A stretch of DNA of 8,834 nucleotides from positions 1 to 8,834 of the forward strand of contig PKQU01000082.1 in assembly GCA_017577925.1 (NCBI GenBank), read 5' to 3'. Shown here piece by piece: positions 1 to 6,394 of this stretch. Position 1 is the first letter of the stretch, and each line of letters starts with the position of its first letter. The notes under the pieces are model-generated. The model had not been told where the DNA came from. It worked only from the letters and a program-made list of their open reading frames with translations, and searched no databases. Made by a program: the position numbers and the translations under genes. The stretch is from Bacillota bacterium (GTDB lineage: Bacteria; Bacillota; Bacilli; Calditerricolales; Calditerricolaceae).

Positions 1-18
1 GAGGACGGATAAAGAGAC

Positions 19-1650
19 TCAATGCCGCGTGAGCTGTCTTTGCCACCATAACGCCAATGCCCCCATAAGAAATATTGCCGGTACGAGAAGAGCGGCATAG
101 GCCCATGCCGGTCCAAATGGAACATTTCCTTTTCCTGTAATCTGAAAGACTGCCGGGACGCCTATCAGCTCGAGCAACAAGATAAAGTATCCTGTTGAAA
201 GCAGATATGGAATCACCTTGGCGCGGAAACGATTCCGATTCTGATCTGTTTGTCCCATCAACGCGAAGAACGTAGGGACACCGATATGTGCCAATGCTTC
301 AAGAAAGGGAATGGTGACGGTTACAAGGAGTACAGCCAACATCCAGGGCAGCCGTCCCACGGCGATCAAACCGAGGACGACGCCGAAGGCAATGGCCGGC
401 ATGGCCATCAGCGCAGCACTCAGCAGTACCTTGCTCCAGATCACACTCTGGGGATGGATGGGGGCAAGCCGATAGAGCGCGAATTGGTCTCTTTCCGCCG
501 TTGGTCCCGTCGTTTCGCGAATGAAGTCTTCGTTGAAAAATGCAAGGATGTATGTACCCACGAGACATGCGATCAAGAGCCCCCATGGGTGTTGGATGAG
601 GTATAGATCCCAAGCCATCGCGACCTCGAAACCGCTCGCAAAAAACGCAATTGCCAGTAATGATAGTCCCGTTTGTGAACGGGGGACTCTGAGGAAGTGA
701 AGGATGTCTTTCTCTATAATGAGGAACATGCCGTGTCCGGAAAAGGTGTGGGGTGTGCAGGGGGAGTTCTGTGTCTCGAGTTCCTGCTCCCCATCTTGCT
801 GGTTCCGGACCATAACGCGAACAAGGGTCGGAAGAAGGATGGTCACAGCGGACAAAACGATTATGACCAAACCGATGGTGAAAAGCGATGGCCGGAAAAG
901 GGCAGCAGCCAAGGCGGCTTCCAACTTCGGTCCGACTGCCAAACGGAGCACATCCCACCCCGAACTGGCACGAACGGTCTGCCATATCCAGGTCACCACA
1001 TGATAGGCGATCATGCCACCGATAAAATAGAGCGTGGCGAAAGCAAGCCACTGAACCAAGCGGGTCCACAACCTTCTTCCCGATTTGTTGCTCCTCAGAA
1101 TCGCCTCCCAACGTTTCAACCACTTCTTACAGCATTGGACAGCCAACTTGAGCAGCAGGCCGAGGCCGAGTCCTGTAGTTTGGTATAATCCCCAAGCTAG
1201 CACCAAGGCCGGGTTGCTTCCCTTGGTCAGTGTGCTGGCGATTGCGGCGGATGCCAACACGCCTAAAGAAAAGCACCATACAGCCCATTGGTTCCAGAGG
1301 AGTCGCCCAAGCAACGATGCGTGCGCAGCCTGCGGAAAGGTTTGGAGAAAATGACGTTCGTCAGGGTCGGCTTTATAAGGGAAGGGCCGCAGAAGAGGGT
1401 GGAGGGAAACAAGAACCAAGAAAATGACGAGTACCTTTACCATGACTTCTTGTGAGGCGCTCAAGGCTATGAGAGAGAAGATCCATATCCATAACCCAAA
1501 GAAAAAGGTGATCGCAAGAAGGGCAGCCAGCCAAAAAACTAGCTGCCCATTTGGAAGTTGAGCCGCCCATTGGACAACGAGGGCTCTACCCATTTCCCGC
1601 CACCAGCGACGCATTTCGAGACTAACAAAACACCAGCTCTCACGCCACAA
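19..1650 (-). CDS. Large polytopic membrane protein of a circular bacteriocin operon (CirB/UblB/As-48B-like position), ABC-2 permease-like
   Basis: This 543-residue protein is very hydrophobic, with about 12 predicted membrane segments (roughly residues 38-62, 68-88, 123-142, 148-171, 199-225, 245-275, 326-345, 356-373, 405-430, 433-455, 479-503, 515-536). It looks like two similar halves. Each has a polar loop followed by a helix start of the kind seen in ABC-2 exporter permeases: D95-E98 to N120 in the first half, E386-R387-D388 to K407 in the second. It begins with TTG only 17 bases after the bacteriocin precursor stop. An AGGA ribosome site overlaps that stop region and an in-frame TGA lies just upstream, so a longer start is impossible; ATG at residue 13 or 20 is the alternative. 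In known circular bacteriocin operons the gene after the precursor encodes such a large membrane protein, needed for maturation, cyclisation or export. That role is inferred here from position and topology, not from a recognised motif. A TTG overlapping the stop codon (bases 22-20) could start the next operon gene, but no good ribosome site precedes it. Confidence 0.72.
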   Translation of the reverse strand: MWRESWCFVSLEMRRWWREMGRALVVQWAAQLPNGQLVFWLAALLAITFFFGLWIWIFSLIALSASQEVMVKVLVIFLVLVSLHPLLRPFPYKADPDERHFLQTFPQAAHASLLGRLLWNQWAVWCFSLGVLASAAIASTLTKGSNPALVLAWGLYQTTGLGLGLLLKLAVQCCKKWLKRWEAILRSNKSGRRLWTRLVQWLAFATLYFIGGMIAYHVVTWIWQTVRASSGWDVLRLAVGPKLEAALAAALFRPSLFTIGLVIIVLSAVTILLPTLVRVMVRNQQDGEQELETQNSPCTPHTFSGHGMFLIIEKDILHFLRVPRSQTGLSLLAIAFFASGFEVAMAWDLYLIQHPWGLLIACLVGTYILAFFNEDFIRETTGPTAERDQFALYRLAPIHPQSVIWSKVLLSAALMAMPAIAFGVVLGLIAVGRLPWMLAVLLVTVTIPFLEALAHIGVPTFFALMGQTDQNRNRFRAKVIPYLLSTGYFILLLELIGVPAVFQITGKGNVPFGPAWAYAALLVPAIFLMGALALWWQRQLTRH

Positions 1651-1667
1651 GGGAGTTCACATCCTGC

Positions 1668-1952
1668 TTACCACATTGCGGCATACGTTTTGCCGTATTT
1701 CTTCGCAAGTGCTTTCGCCGTAACAAGGATCCCATAGCCAATAGCGCCTGCGCCGGTAATCACCGTAATGATACCAATAACGGACCAGATATCCCCCGCA
1801 GTCAGGAGAATATCAATGACCTTTATGGCAACCGATTGATTAATACCCAGCATCGAAGCCAATCTCATGGTTCCAGCACCAATGCCGGCTACCAGCGTCA
1901 GTGTACTCAGTAGGACGGCCAACCAGGCAAAATGGTTGCGAAATGTAGACAT
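1668..1952 (-). CDS. Circular bacteriocin precursor, amylocyclicin/circularin/uberolysin family
   Basis: This 94-residue precursor would be processed to a head-to-tail cyclised antimicrobial peptide that acts on target cell membranes. Residues 1-30 form a hydrophobic leader (M1 to R30). Residues 31-94 are the predicted 64-residue core, starting L-A-S-M-L-G-I and ending K-K-Y-G-K-T-Y-A-A-M-W. Length, first residue Leu, last residue Trp, the TGAGAI block (core 36-41) and the Lys-rich C-terminal helix all match amylocyclicin as I remember it, with more than half of positions identical. The core has five Lys and two Asp (net about +3) and no Cys, as expected for class I circular bacteriocins. The start is ATG at 1952 because AAAAGGAGGG lies nine bases upstream; the frame is open to a GTG at 1985, but that start would place the ribosome site inside the gene. 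The next gene, a large membrane protein, follows after 17 bases, supporting an operon. Local GC is low compared with the rest of the window, suggesting transfer. The leader/core junction (Arg30-Leu31) is inferred from the family. Confidence 0.93.
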   Translation of the reverse strand: MSTFRNHFAWLAVLLSTLTLVAGIGAGTMRLASMLGINQSVAIKVIDILLTAGDIWSVIGIITVITGAGAIGYGILVTAKALAKKYGKTYAAMW

Positions 1953-1961
1953 GGGAGTAGA

Positions 1962-1971
1962 CCCTCCTTTT
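1962..1971 (-). promoter_or_regulatory. Strong ribosome binding site that decides the bacteriocin start
   Basis: The minus strand reads AAAAGGAGGG, nine bases before ATG 1952. It fixes the precursor at 94 residues and the leader at 30, because the longer GTG start at 1985 would place this site within the coding region. Confidence 0.85.
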
Positions 1972-2052
1972 AAAAAATCTGACACTTCTGCATTGCAAAT
2001 TCTCGATTATGGATCGACTCAGAACGTTGGATCGTATCCCCCCTTTTTGATT

Positions 2053-2081
2053 TGTATAGTTAGATAGTTAGATATTGGTGA
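2053..2081 (-). promoter_or_regulatory. Candidate promoter of the bacteriocin operon
   Basis: On the minus strand a -10-like TATACA (2058-2053) is preceded, after 17 bases, by TCACCA (2081-2076), a poor -35 (three of six consensus positions). The spacer is filled by a direct repeat (TAGTTAGA twice on the plus strand, 2057-2072), and a perfect 12-bp palindrome abuts the -35. A weak -35 with repeats around it suggests regulated transcription. The leader RNA would be about 90 bases long. This is pattern reading only. Confidence 0.3.
2057..2072. repeat. Tandem direct repeat TAGTTAGA x2
   Basis: Two abutting perfect copies of an 8-base unit (2057-2064 and 2065-2072) lie upstream of the bacteriocin gene, within the spacer of the best promoter candidate. 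They may be an activator or repressor site, or chance in AT-rich DNA. Confidence 0.5.
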
Positions 2082-2092
2082 GGAAATTTCCT
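2081..2092. promoter_or_regulatory. Perfect 12-bp palindrome, possible operator
   Basis: AGGAAATTTCCT reads identically on both strands, directly upstream of the candidate -35 of the bacteriocin promoter. A dimeric regulator could bind here; no regulator gene is visible in the window. Confidence 0.35.
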
Positions 2093-2113
2093 TCCGTTCT
2101 TGCACAAAATTGT

Positions 2114-2129
2114 TCGACATATATCGACA
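2114..2129. promoter_or_regulatory. Direct repeat TCGACA x2, one helical turn apart
   Basis: On the plus strand TCGACA occurs at 2114-2119 and 2124-2129, a ten-base period (TGTCGA twice on the minus strand). Direct repeats spaced by one helix turn are typical of response-regulator sites upstream of bacteriocin promoters. No regulator is encoded nearby, so this is only a candidate. Confidence 0.3.
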
Positions 2130-2185
2130 AATTCTGGTGCTGTACAGTTCCTTTCGCGAATGACGCACCGAAGGCGTGTTCATAA

Positions 2186-2356
2186 CTCGCATTTACCCAA
2201 TGCTCATATTTTGCCATACCAAACAATCACGGGGTTTTGCTAACGCGGGGGGTCGAACCGGGAACAGCGCCCTACCGGTTTGCCGTGTTTGCGCTCCTCA
2301 TCGGGCTTTTGGGCGCGATCGTGAGGCTGCGGGCCAGGCAAAAAGGGACGAGGTGA
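2186..2356 (+). pseudogene. Possible 3' remnant of a membrane-protein gene at the island edge
   Basis: The plus frame is open from 2186 to TGA 2354-2356. Its last 35 or so codons (from about 2249) are strongly G/C-biased at the third position (27 of 35), as in the genuine high-GC genes of this window. They encode a membrane helix (F-A-V-F-A-L-L-I-G-L-L-G-A-I-V) followed by a basic tail (R-L-R-A-R-Q-K). No convincing start or ribosome site is present (a TTG at 2237 is the only candidate), and the upstream part runs into AT-rich DNA. I read it as the C-terminal end of a host gene cut off when the lower-GC bacteriocin region arrived. It could also be a very short membrane protein or chance coding bias. 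I do not recognise the parent protein. Confidence 0.35.
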
Positions 2357-2443
2357 GCGAGTCCGGGTAAGGACCGGTGACCCCGCACGCCCATTCCGGG
2401 ATGGAGGATAGGTGTCCTGGAAAATGTGGGGAGGCGAGCAGAA

Positions 2444-2485
2444 AAACGCCCTTCCGGCGGCCTTGTGCCACCCGGAAGGGCGTTT
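2444..2485. terminator. Perfect 14-bp hairpin terminator downstream of the aldo/keto reductase
   Basis: Arms AAACGCCCTTCCGG (2444-2457) and CCGGAAGGGCGTTT (2472-2485) pair perfectly around a 14-base loop. On the minus strand the hairpin starts 25 bases after the reductase stop and ends in a T run. On the plus strand it is followed by GCTTTTG, so it may also stop plus-strand transcripts. Confidence 0.85.
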
Positions 2486-2509
2486 GCTTTTGCATCGGTT
2501 GCGGCGAAC

Positions 2510-3547
2510 TTACCGTGCCGCGACGGGCGTAGGCTTGTTTTGGCTGTTGGCCATGGGCTGTTCGAGCAGCTTGTTCAGGCCTCCCACCCACAGCTCCTCG
2601 ATCTTGGCCATCTCCTCGGCGGTCAGCGGCGGGCAGTCGACGGCTTGGGCGAACTCCTTGAGGTTCTCTTCGCTGGTGATGTTGGGCAGCACCGTCTTGA
2701 CCGACGGGCGGGCCAGGGAGAAGAGGATGGCCGCCTGGCCGATCGTCCGCCCCGTGTCGGGCCCGTACAGGAACGACAGCTGGCGCACCGCCTCCAGCCC
2801 GGCTTCCATCCATTTCTTCGGGCGGTGGCTGCGGTGGTCGCTCTTGTCGAAGTGCTTGTTCGGGTTGTAGGAGCCGTCGAGGAGGCCCGAGGCGTGGGGG
2901 ACGCGGACGATCAGGCTGACCTGCTTCTCCTCGGCCACGGGGAAGAAGTCGCGCGCCGGGTCCTGTTCGAGCAGGTTGTTGATGATCTGCACCGAGGTCA
3001 TGCCCGGGCGGTTCAGGGCGGCAAGGCCCTCTTCGCGCCACCCCAGGTCGGGGCCGAGGGCGACGCCGTAGGCGCGGATCTTGCCTTCCTCCTTCAGCTT
3101 TTCGAGGGTCTCAAACACCGCGTCGTTCTGGATGACCTCCATGCGGCAGTTGTGCAGCTGGTAGAGGTCGATGTAGTCGGTGTTCAGGCGCTTGAGGCTG
3201 TTTTCGCAGGCCATGCGGATGAAGTCGGGGTCCCACCGCTGGGGCAGCTCGGAATGGCCCTTGCGCTCGCCGGGGTAGGAGTAGATGTCGTAGCCGAACT
3301 TGGTGGCGATGACCACCTTGTCGCGCATGCCGGCAAAGGCTTCCGCCAGCATCGTCTCGCCGCGCCCCTGGCCGTAAACATCAGCCGTGTCAAAGAAGGT
3401 GATGCCGTATTCCTCGTAGGCCTGGCGCAGGAGCTTGATGCCGAGCTTCTCGTCGGTCACGCCCCACCACTTGGTGGCCACCGACCAGACGCCGAAGCCA
3501 ACTTCGGATACCTCTATATCGGTGCCGTATAACTTCCGGTATTTCAC
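2510..3547 (-). CDS. Aldo/keto reductase
   Basis: This is a 345-residue NAD(P)H-dependent oxidoreductase of the aldo/keto reductase superfamily: cytosolic, (alpha/beta)8 barrel, reducing aldehydes or ketones; the substrate is unknown. The catalytic tetrad is visible: D53 and Y58 in F-F-D-T-A-D-V-Y-G, K83 in A-T-K-F-G-Y, and H132 in D-L-Y-Q-L-H-N. The N terminus (K-Y-R-K-L-Y-G-T-D, then V-G-F-G-V-W) and the length are typical of the bacterial general-stress/YhdN-like and related subfamilies. The start is GTG at 3547, five bases after GAGGTGA; the open frame continues to a GTG at 3580, but that would bury this ribosome site. It is transcribed alone, divergently from pyrD, from a likely extended -10 promoter, and ends in the hairpin at 2444-2485. 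The C terminus past about residue 320 is Gln/Asn/Pro-rich and probably disordered. Family call is certain, substrate not. Confidence 0.93.
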   Translation of the reverse strand: MKYRKLYGTDIEVSEVGFGVWSVATKWWGVTDEKLGIKLLRQAYEEYGITFFDTADVYGQGRGETMLAEAFAGMRDKVVIATKFGYDIYSYPGERKGHSELPQRWDPDFIRMACENSLKRLNTDYIDLYQLHNCRMEVIQNDAVFETLEKLKEEGKIRAYGVALGPDLGWREEGLAALNRPGMTSVQIINNLLEQDPARDFFPVAEEKQVSLIVRVPHASGLLDGSYNPNKHFDKSDHRSHRPKKWMEAGLEAVRQLSFLYGPDTGRTIGQAAILFSLARPSVKTVLPNITSEENLKEFAQAVDCPPLTAEEMAKIEELWVGGLNKLLEQPMANSQNKPTPVAAR

Positions 3548-3585
3548 CGTGGTCACCTCGTTTTTCCATTGGTGTATCACTTCTC

Positions 3586-3614
3586 ATTGTACCACAACGG
3601 TTGGTGAGTCGAAA
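3586..3614 (-). promoter_or_regulatory. Likely promoter of the aldo/keto reductase gene
   Basis: The minus strand has TGG-TACAAT, an extended -10 (TACAAT at 3591-3586), and TTTCGA at 3614-3609 with 17-base spacing. It lies about 40 bases upstream of the chosen GTG start. The -35 is weak, but the TGn motif compensates. Confidence 0.55.
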
Positions 3615-3715
3615 TGTGGCCATGGCAATTTTGTGGCGGGTGGTGTACACTCCCCATGAAGCCTTTTTCGTATCCACGGTTTTGCGCATGATGGGACGAA
3701 TGGAGCGAAGGATGG

Positions 3716-4801
3716 ATGTACCGATGGATCAGACCGCTGTTGTTTCGACTTGACCCGGAGACGGCCCACGAGTGGGCGGTGGGGGCGCTTGCCACCGTGC
3801 AGCGTGTGCCGGGCGCGCTGGCCCTCTTGTCCCGCGCCTTTGCCGTGACCGATGCGCGCCTTGCGGTCACGCGGTGGGGCCTGCGCTTTCCCAATCCGGT
3901 TGGCCTGGCGGCGGGCTTTGACAAGAACGCGACCGTCTATCCGGCGCTGGCCGCTCTCGGGTTTGGGTTTGTCGAGGTGGGCACAATTACGCCGCGGCCG
4001 CAGCCCGGCAACCCTCGTCCGCGGCTGTTTCGCCTGCCGGAAGATGAGGCGGTGATCAACCGGATGGGGTTCAACAACCGTGGGGCGGAGGCGGCGGCCC
4101 GCTCGCTGGTGCGGCAGGTGTGCACCGTTCCCGTCGGTATCAACATTGGCAAGAACAAGGACACGCCCAACGAGGCGGCCCTCGACGACTATCGCCGCTG
4201 CCTGCGCGCGCTGTATGCCTACGGCGACTACTTTGTCGTCAACGTCAGCTCTCCCAACACGCCGGGCCTGCGCGCCCTGCAGCGCGCCGAGGCCCTTGGC
4301 CGCCTGCTCGAAGGGGTGCTGGACGAGGCGCGGTCCCTGGCGCGGGAGACCGGCGCACCGGCCAAGCCCGTTTTGGTGAAGCTGGCCCCCGACCTCGACG
4401 TGGAGCTGATGCGGGAGGTGGTGCGCGCCGCTCTCGACCAGGGTGTGGCCGGGTTTGTGGCCACGAACACCACCGTCGATCGCACCGGGCTGAAAAACCG
4501 CGTTCATGCCCACGAAGCGGGGGGACTGAGCGGCCGCCCCCTCGAGGGGCGGGCCACGGAAATGGTTCGCCACGTGTACCGCGCGACGGAGGGACGGGTG
4601 CCGATTGTCGGCGTGGGCGGCGTGTTCGACGGTGCCGGCGCCTACGCCAAGATCCGTGCCGGGGCGAGCCTGGTTCAGGTGTATACCGGCCTGATTTACC
4701 GCGGGCCGGGGATTGTTCGGCGGATCAATCGCGAACTGCTTGCGCTCCTGGAGCGCGACGGGTATCGTACGATTGACGAAGCCGTGGGGGCCGATGCCTA
4801 G
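3716..4801 (+). CDS. pyrD: Dihydroorotate dehydrogenase (quinone), class 2
   Basis: This 361-residue FMN enzyme oxidises dihydroorotate to orotate in de novo pyrimidine synthesis, passing electrons to membrane quinone. Class 2 is shown by the N-terminal amphipathic helices (residues 1-45, M-Y-R-W-I-R-P-L-L-F) that dock to the membrane, by N60-P-V-G-L-A-A-G-F-D-K-N71, by the run from G89-T-I-T-P through P97-G-N-P-R-P to N115-R-M-G-F-N-N-R-G, and by N176-V-S-S-P-N-T-P-G, where S179 is the expected catalytic base (class 1 enzymes use Cys). FMN-phosphate binding is seen as V-G-V-G-G-V near residue 303 and V-Q-V-Y-T-G-L-I-Y further on. Length is normal for the class. The start is ATG 3716 with GGAG/AAGG just upstream. 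It stands alone, not in a pyr operon: no pyrF/pyrE or pyrK is adjacent. Many Bacilli such as B. subtilis use the class 1B PyrD/PyrK pair instead. Confidence 0.97.
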   Translation: MYRWIRPLLFRLDPETAHEWAVGALATVQRVPGALALLSRAFAVTDARLAVTRWGLRFPNPVGLAAGFDKNATVYPALAALGFGFVEVGTITPRPQPGNPRPRLFRLPEDEAVINRMGFNNRGAEAAARSLVRQVCTVPVGINIGKNKDTPNEAALDDYRRCLRALYAYGDYFVVNVSSPNTPGLRALQRAEALGRLLEGVLDEARSLARETGAPAKPVLVKLAPDLDVELMREVVRAALDQGVAGFVATNTTVDRTGLKNRVHAHEAGGLSGRPLEGRATEMVRHVYRATEGRVPIVGVGGVFDGAGAYAKIRAGASLVQVYTGLIYRGPGIVRRINRELLALLERDGYRTIDEAVGADA

Positions 4802-4878
4802 ACACCGTTGACAGGGAAAGCATCGGCAGTCAGTGGCGGGATACGGCCGTTGGTGCCCAGGGCTAACGCACGGACGAA

Positions 4879-4916
4879 AAACGGCTCTTGCCCGTTTTGG
4901 CGGGCAAGAGCCGTTT
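4879..4916. terminator. Perfect 16-bp bidirectional terminator between pyrD and the MFS gene
   Basis: Arms AAACGGCTCTTGCCCG (4879-4894) and CGGGCAAGAGCCGTTT (4901-4916) pair without mismatch around TTTTGG. A-rich and T-rich flanks on both sides let it stop pyrD from the left and the transporter gene from the right. Confidence 0.9.
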
Positions 4917-4961
4917 GTCTATGGTGGGCTACCGGATCGTCGAAGGGTCGCATCCCGCAAA

Positions 4962-6215
4962 TCACGACGATGAAGCGCCTGTCGGGGCGCGGCGAGCCGC
5001 AGGGGGCGCTGGTCCCCCGAAGTCTTCCCACGTGGCCATCTGAGGCCAGCACACGCGCGCAAAATAGGCCCAGGCCATGAGCGTGGCCGCGGCGGTCAGG
5101 GCGAACGGCACCGTGGCCAGCTCGTGATAGAGGGCTTCACCGGTGGCCCATGTGCCCATGGCCGCGCCGACGTTGCGCGCGATGTTGCGCAGTCCGGCCA
5201 GGAGGTCGCGCTGGGCGTCGGGCACAGCCTGGAGGATCTGCCCGTCGGTGACGTTGGCCAGCAGGGTGAACAGGCTGCCCCGTATCAGAAAGAGGAGGAC
5301 GAATAGCGGAACGGGCAGCGAGACGGCCAGGACGGCAGCGACAAGGGCATTGAGCGCAAAGAGGCGTCCGGCCGTGCGGAAGGTTCCCCATCGCTCCAGC
5401 AAGTAGGGGGCCAGCAGGGCGGAGAGGGAAGAGGCCAAGGCATGCACGGCCAGGAGGGTTGCAGTCGCGGTATCGTCCCCTCCCAGCTGTGCGCCGACGA
5501 TGAGGTTGGCCAGCGGGGTCACCAGGGCGTAGAGCAAGCCGCTGAGGATGCTAAAACCGGTAAACACCCACACCGGGCGCGGCAGACGGGCGGCTCGGAG
5601 TGCACCGATTTCGTCACCACGGTGCGGCGCGGAAGGCAAGAGACAGGCGCGCGTCAGAGTGCACAGGGCCATCGCGCCGGCGGCGACCCACAGTTCGGCT
5701 TGGTAGGGAGTGCTGCCCGGCAGTGTACCGGCCAGGGCGCCGCCGAGATACGTGCCAAGGGCGGTGAAGGGCGTATACGCGACGAACATCATGCTGAACG
5801 CCCGCATACGCGCGTGGCCGTCGGTGCAGTAGCCATACAGCAGCGGTACTTCCGCGGTGAGAAGCAGCGCCAGGCCGATCCCGTAGACGGCTTGGGCCAG
5901 GGCCAGGGGGAGCAATTCCCGTACGGCGGCCGTTGCGGCGGTTCCCCCGCTCATCAGGGTGAGGCCCACCAGCAGCACCGCGCGGCGTCCCCATCTGCGG
6001 CAAAGCACGATTGCCGGAAGGGACGCGGCGCCCATCACCAGCGTGGAAAACGAGGTGACGCGTCCGATTGTTGCTTCATCATACCCGAGGGCCAGCAGGT
6101 GCAGGTTGAGCACCATGGCGATCAAGCCGACGCCGAGACCTAAAAGCGGTTCGCCCAGCAGAAAGCGCCGCACCCCGGGGGGAAGGGAGGCGAGGCTGCG
6201 CAGGTACGCGCCCAC
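4962..6215 (-). CDS. Major facilitator superfamily transporter
   Basis: This 417-residue integral membrane protein has about 12 hydrophobic helices in two bundles, with a more polar central stretch around residues 194-212. The loop between helices 2 and 3 carries a degenerate MFS motif A (C72-R-R-W-G-R-R78), echoed after helix 8 by E274-R-W-G-T. The N-terminal half is typical of Bacillota MFS exporters (G44-Y-D-E-A-T-I-G-R). The substrate cannot be told from sequence; drug or metabolite efflux is usual for such single genes. I chose GTG 6215 as start because AAAGGAG precedes it at good spacing. The open frame runs to 6338, but the added stretch is not membrane-like and covers the likely promoter. 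The C-terminal tail (about residues 400-417) is Pro/Ala/Ser-rich and probably disordered. The gene is monocistronic, ending in the hairpin shared with pyrD. Confidence 0.87.
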   Translation of the reverse strand: MGAYLRSLASLPPGVRRFLLGEPLLGLGVGLIAMVLNLHLLALGYDEATIGRVTSFSTLVMGAASLPAIVLCRRWGRRAVLLVGLTLMSGGTAATAAVRELLPLALAQAVYGIGLALLLTAEVPLLYGYCTDGHARMRAFSMMFVAYTPFTALGTYLGGALAGTLPGSTPYQAELWVAAGAMALCTLTRACLLPSAPHRGDEIGALRAARLPRPVWVFTGFSILSGLLYALVTPLANLIVGAQLGGDDTATATLLAVHALASSLSALLAPYLLERWGTFRTAGRLFALNALVAAVLAVSLPVPLFVLLFLIRGSLFTLLANVTDGQILQAVPDAQRDLLAGLRNIARNVGAAMGTWATGEALYHELATVPFALTAAATLMAWAYFARVCWPQMATWEDFGGPAPPAARRAPTGASSS

Positions 6216-6261
6216 AGGCCGCCGCTCCTTTCGTAAACCGGATGGTTTCAGCCACGAAAAA

Positions 6262-6270
6262 AGCATACCA
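6262..6270 (-). promoter_or_regulatory. Extended -10 promoter candidate for the MFS gene
   Basis: The minus strand reads TGG-TATGCT (TATGCT at 6267-6262), about 47 bases upstream of the chosen GTG start. No good -35 is seen, as is common with TGn promoters. Its position argues against the longer start at 6338. Confidence 0.45.
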
Positions 6271-6385
6271 CATCTTTCTACGATCGGGGAGGCACGAGGC
6301 GTGCCGATGGACGGCATAATCGCGGGGGAGATTGCCATCCTATTGAATGTTGGCGCGCGGATCTCCGCCGCCGGATCATGAAAGG

Positions 6386-6394
6386 AAAGGGAGG
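6386..6394 (+). promoter_or_regulatory. Ribosome binding site of the Gln-rich gene
   Basis: AAAGGGAGG lies six bases before ATG 6401 and decides for this start over ATG 6347. I see no convincing sigma-A promoter in the 185 bases between this gene and the divergent MFS gene, so an alternative sigma factor is possible. Confidence 0.8.

Larger units (their letters stand above)
1953..2443. other. Intergenic region upstream of the bacteriocin gene
   Basis: No complete gene is supported here on either strand. It holds the bacteriocin ribosome site, a weak promoter candidate, short repeats and a palindrome (2053-2129), a small UUCG-type hairpin (2163-2177, minus strand ACGCC-TTCG-G-T-GCGT), the AT-to-GC composition switch near 2230, and the possible gene remnant. 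Bases 2357-2440 carry nothing I can name. Confidence 0.6.

Noticed and set aside
299..1123. Minus-strand open frame of 274 codons inside the membrane protein gene
   Set aside because: Another reading frame of the same strand, rich in Arg/His/Cys/Pro, with no ribosome site; the 543-residue frame has clear membrane helices.
2163..2177. Small hairpin with UUCG loop as a terminator
   Set aside because: The stem is short with a bulge and no T run follows on either strand.
2231..2280. tRNA-like T-loop sequence on the minus strand (GGTTCGACC) followed by a GTTAGCA-like end
   Set aside because: The flanking five-base stem does not pair and no anticodon arm or acceptor stem can be built.
2298..3041. 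Long minus-strand open frame of 247 codons inside the aldo/keto reductase
   Set aside because: It is a frame shadow of the reductase: Pro/Arg/Gly-rich translation with no domain, crossing the terminator.
2426..3532. Plus-strand open frame of 368 codons antisense to the aldo/keto reductase
   Set aside because: Antisense shadow caused by high GC; the reductase has all catalytic residues, while this translation is low-complexity Val/Ala/Gly/Asp.
3584..4573. Long minus-strand open frame antisense to pyrD
   Set aside because: No ribosome site or recognisable domain; pyrD on the other strand has all class motifs.
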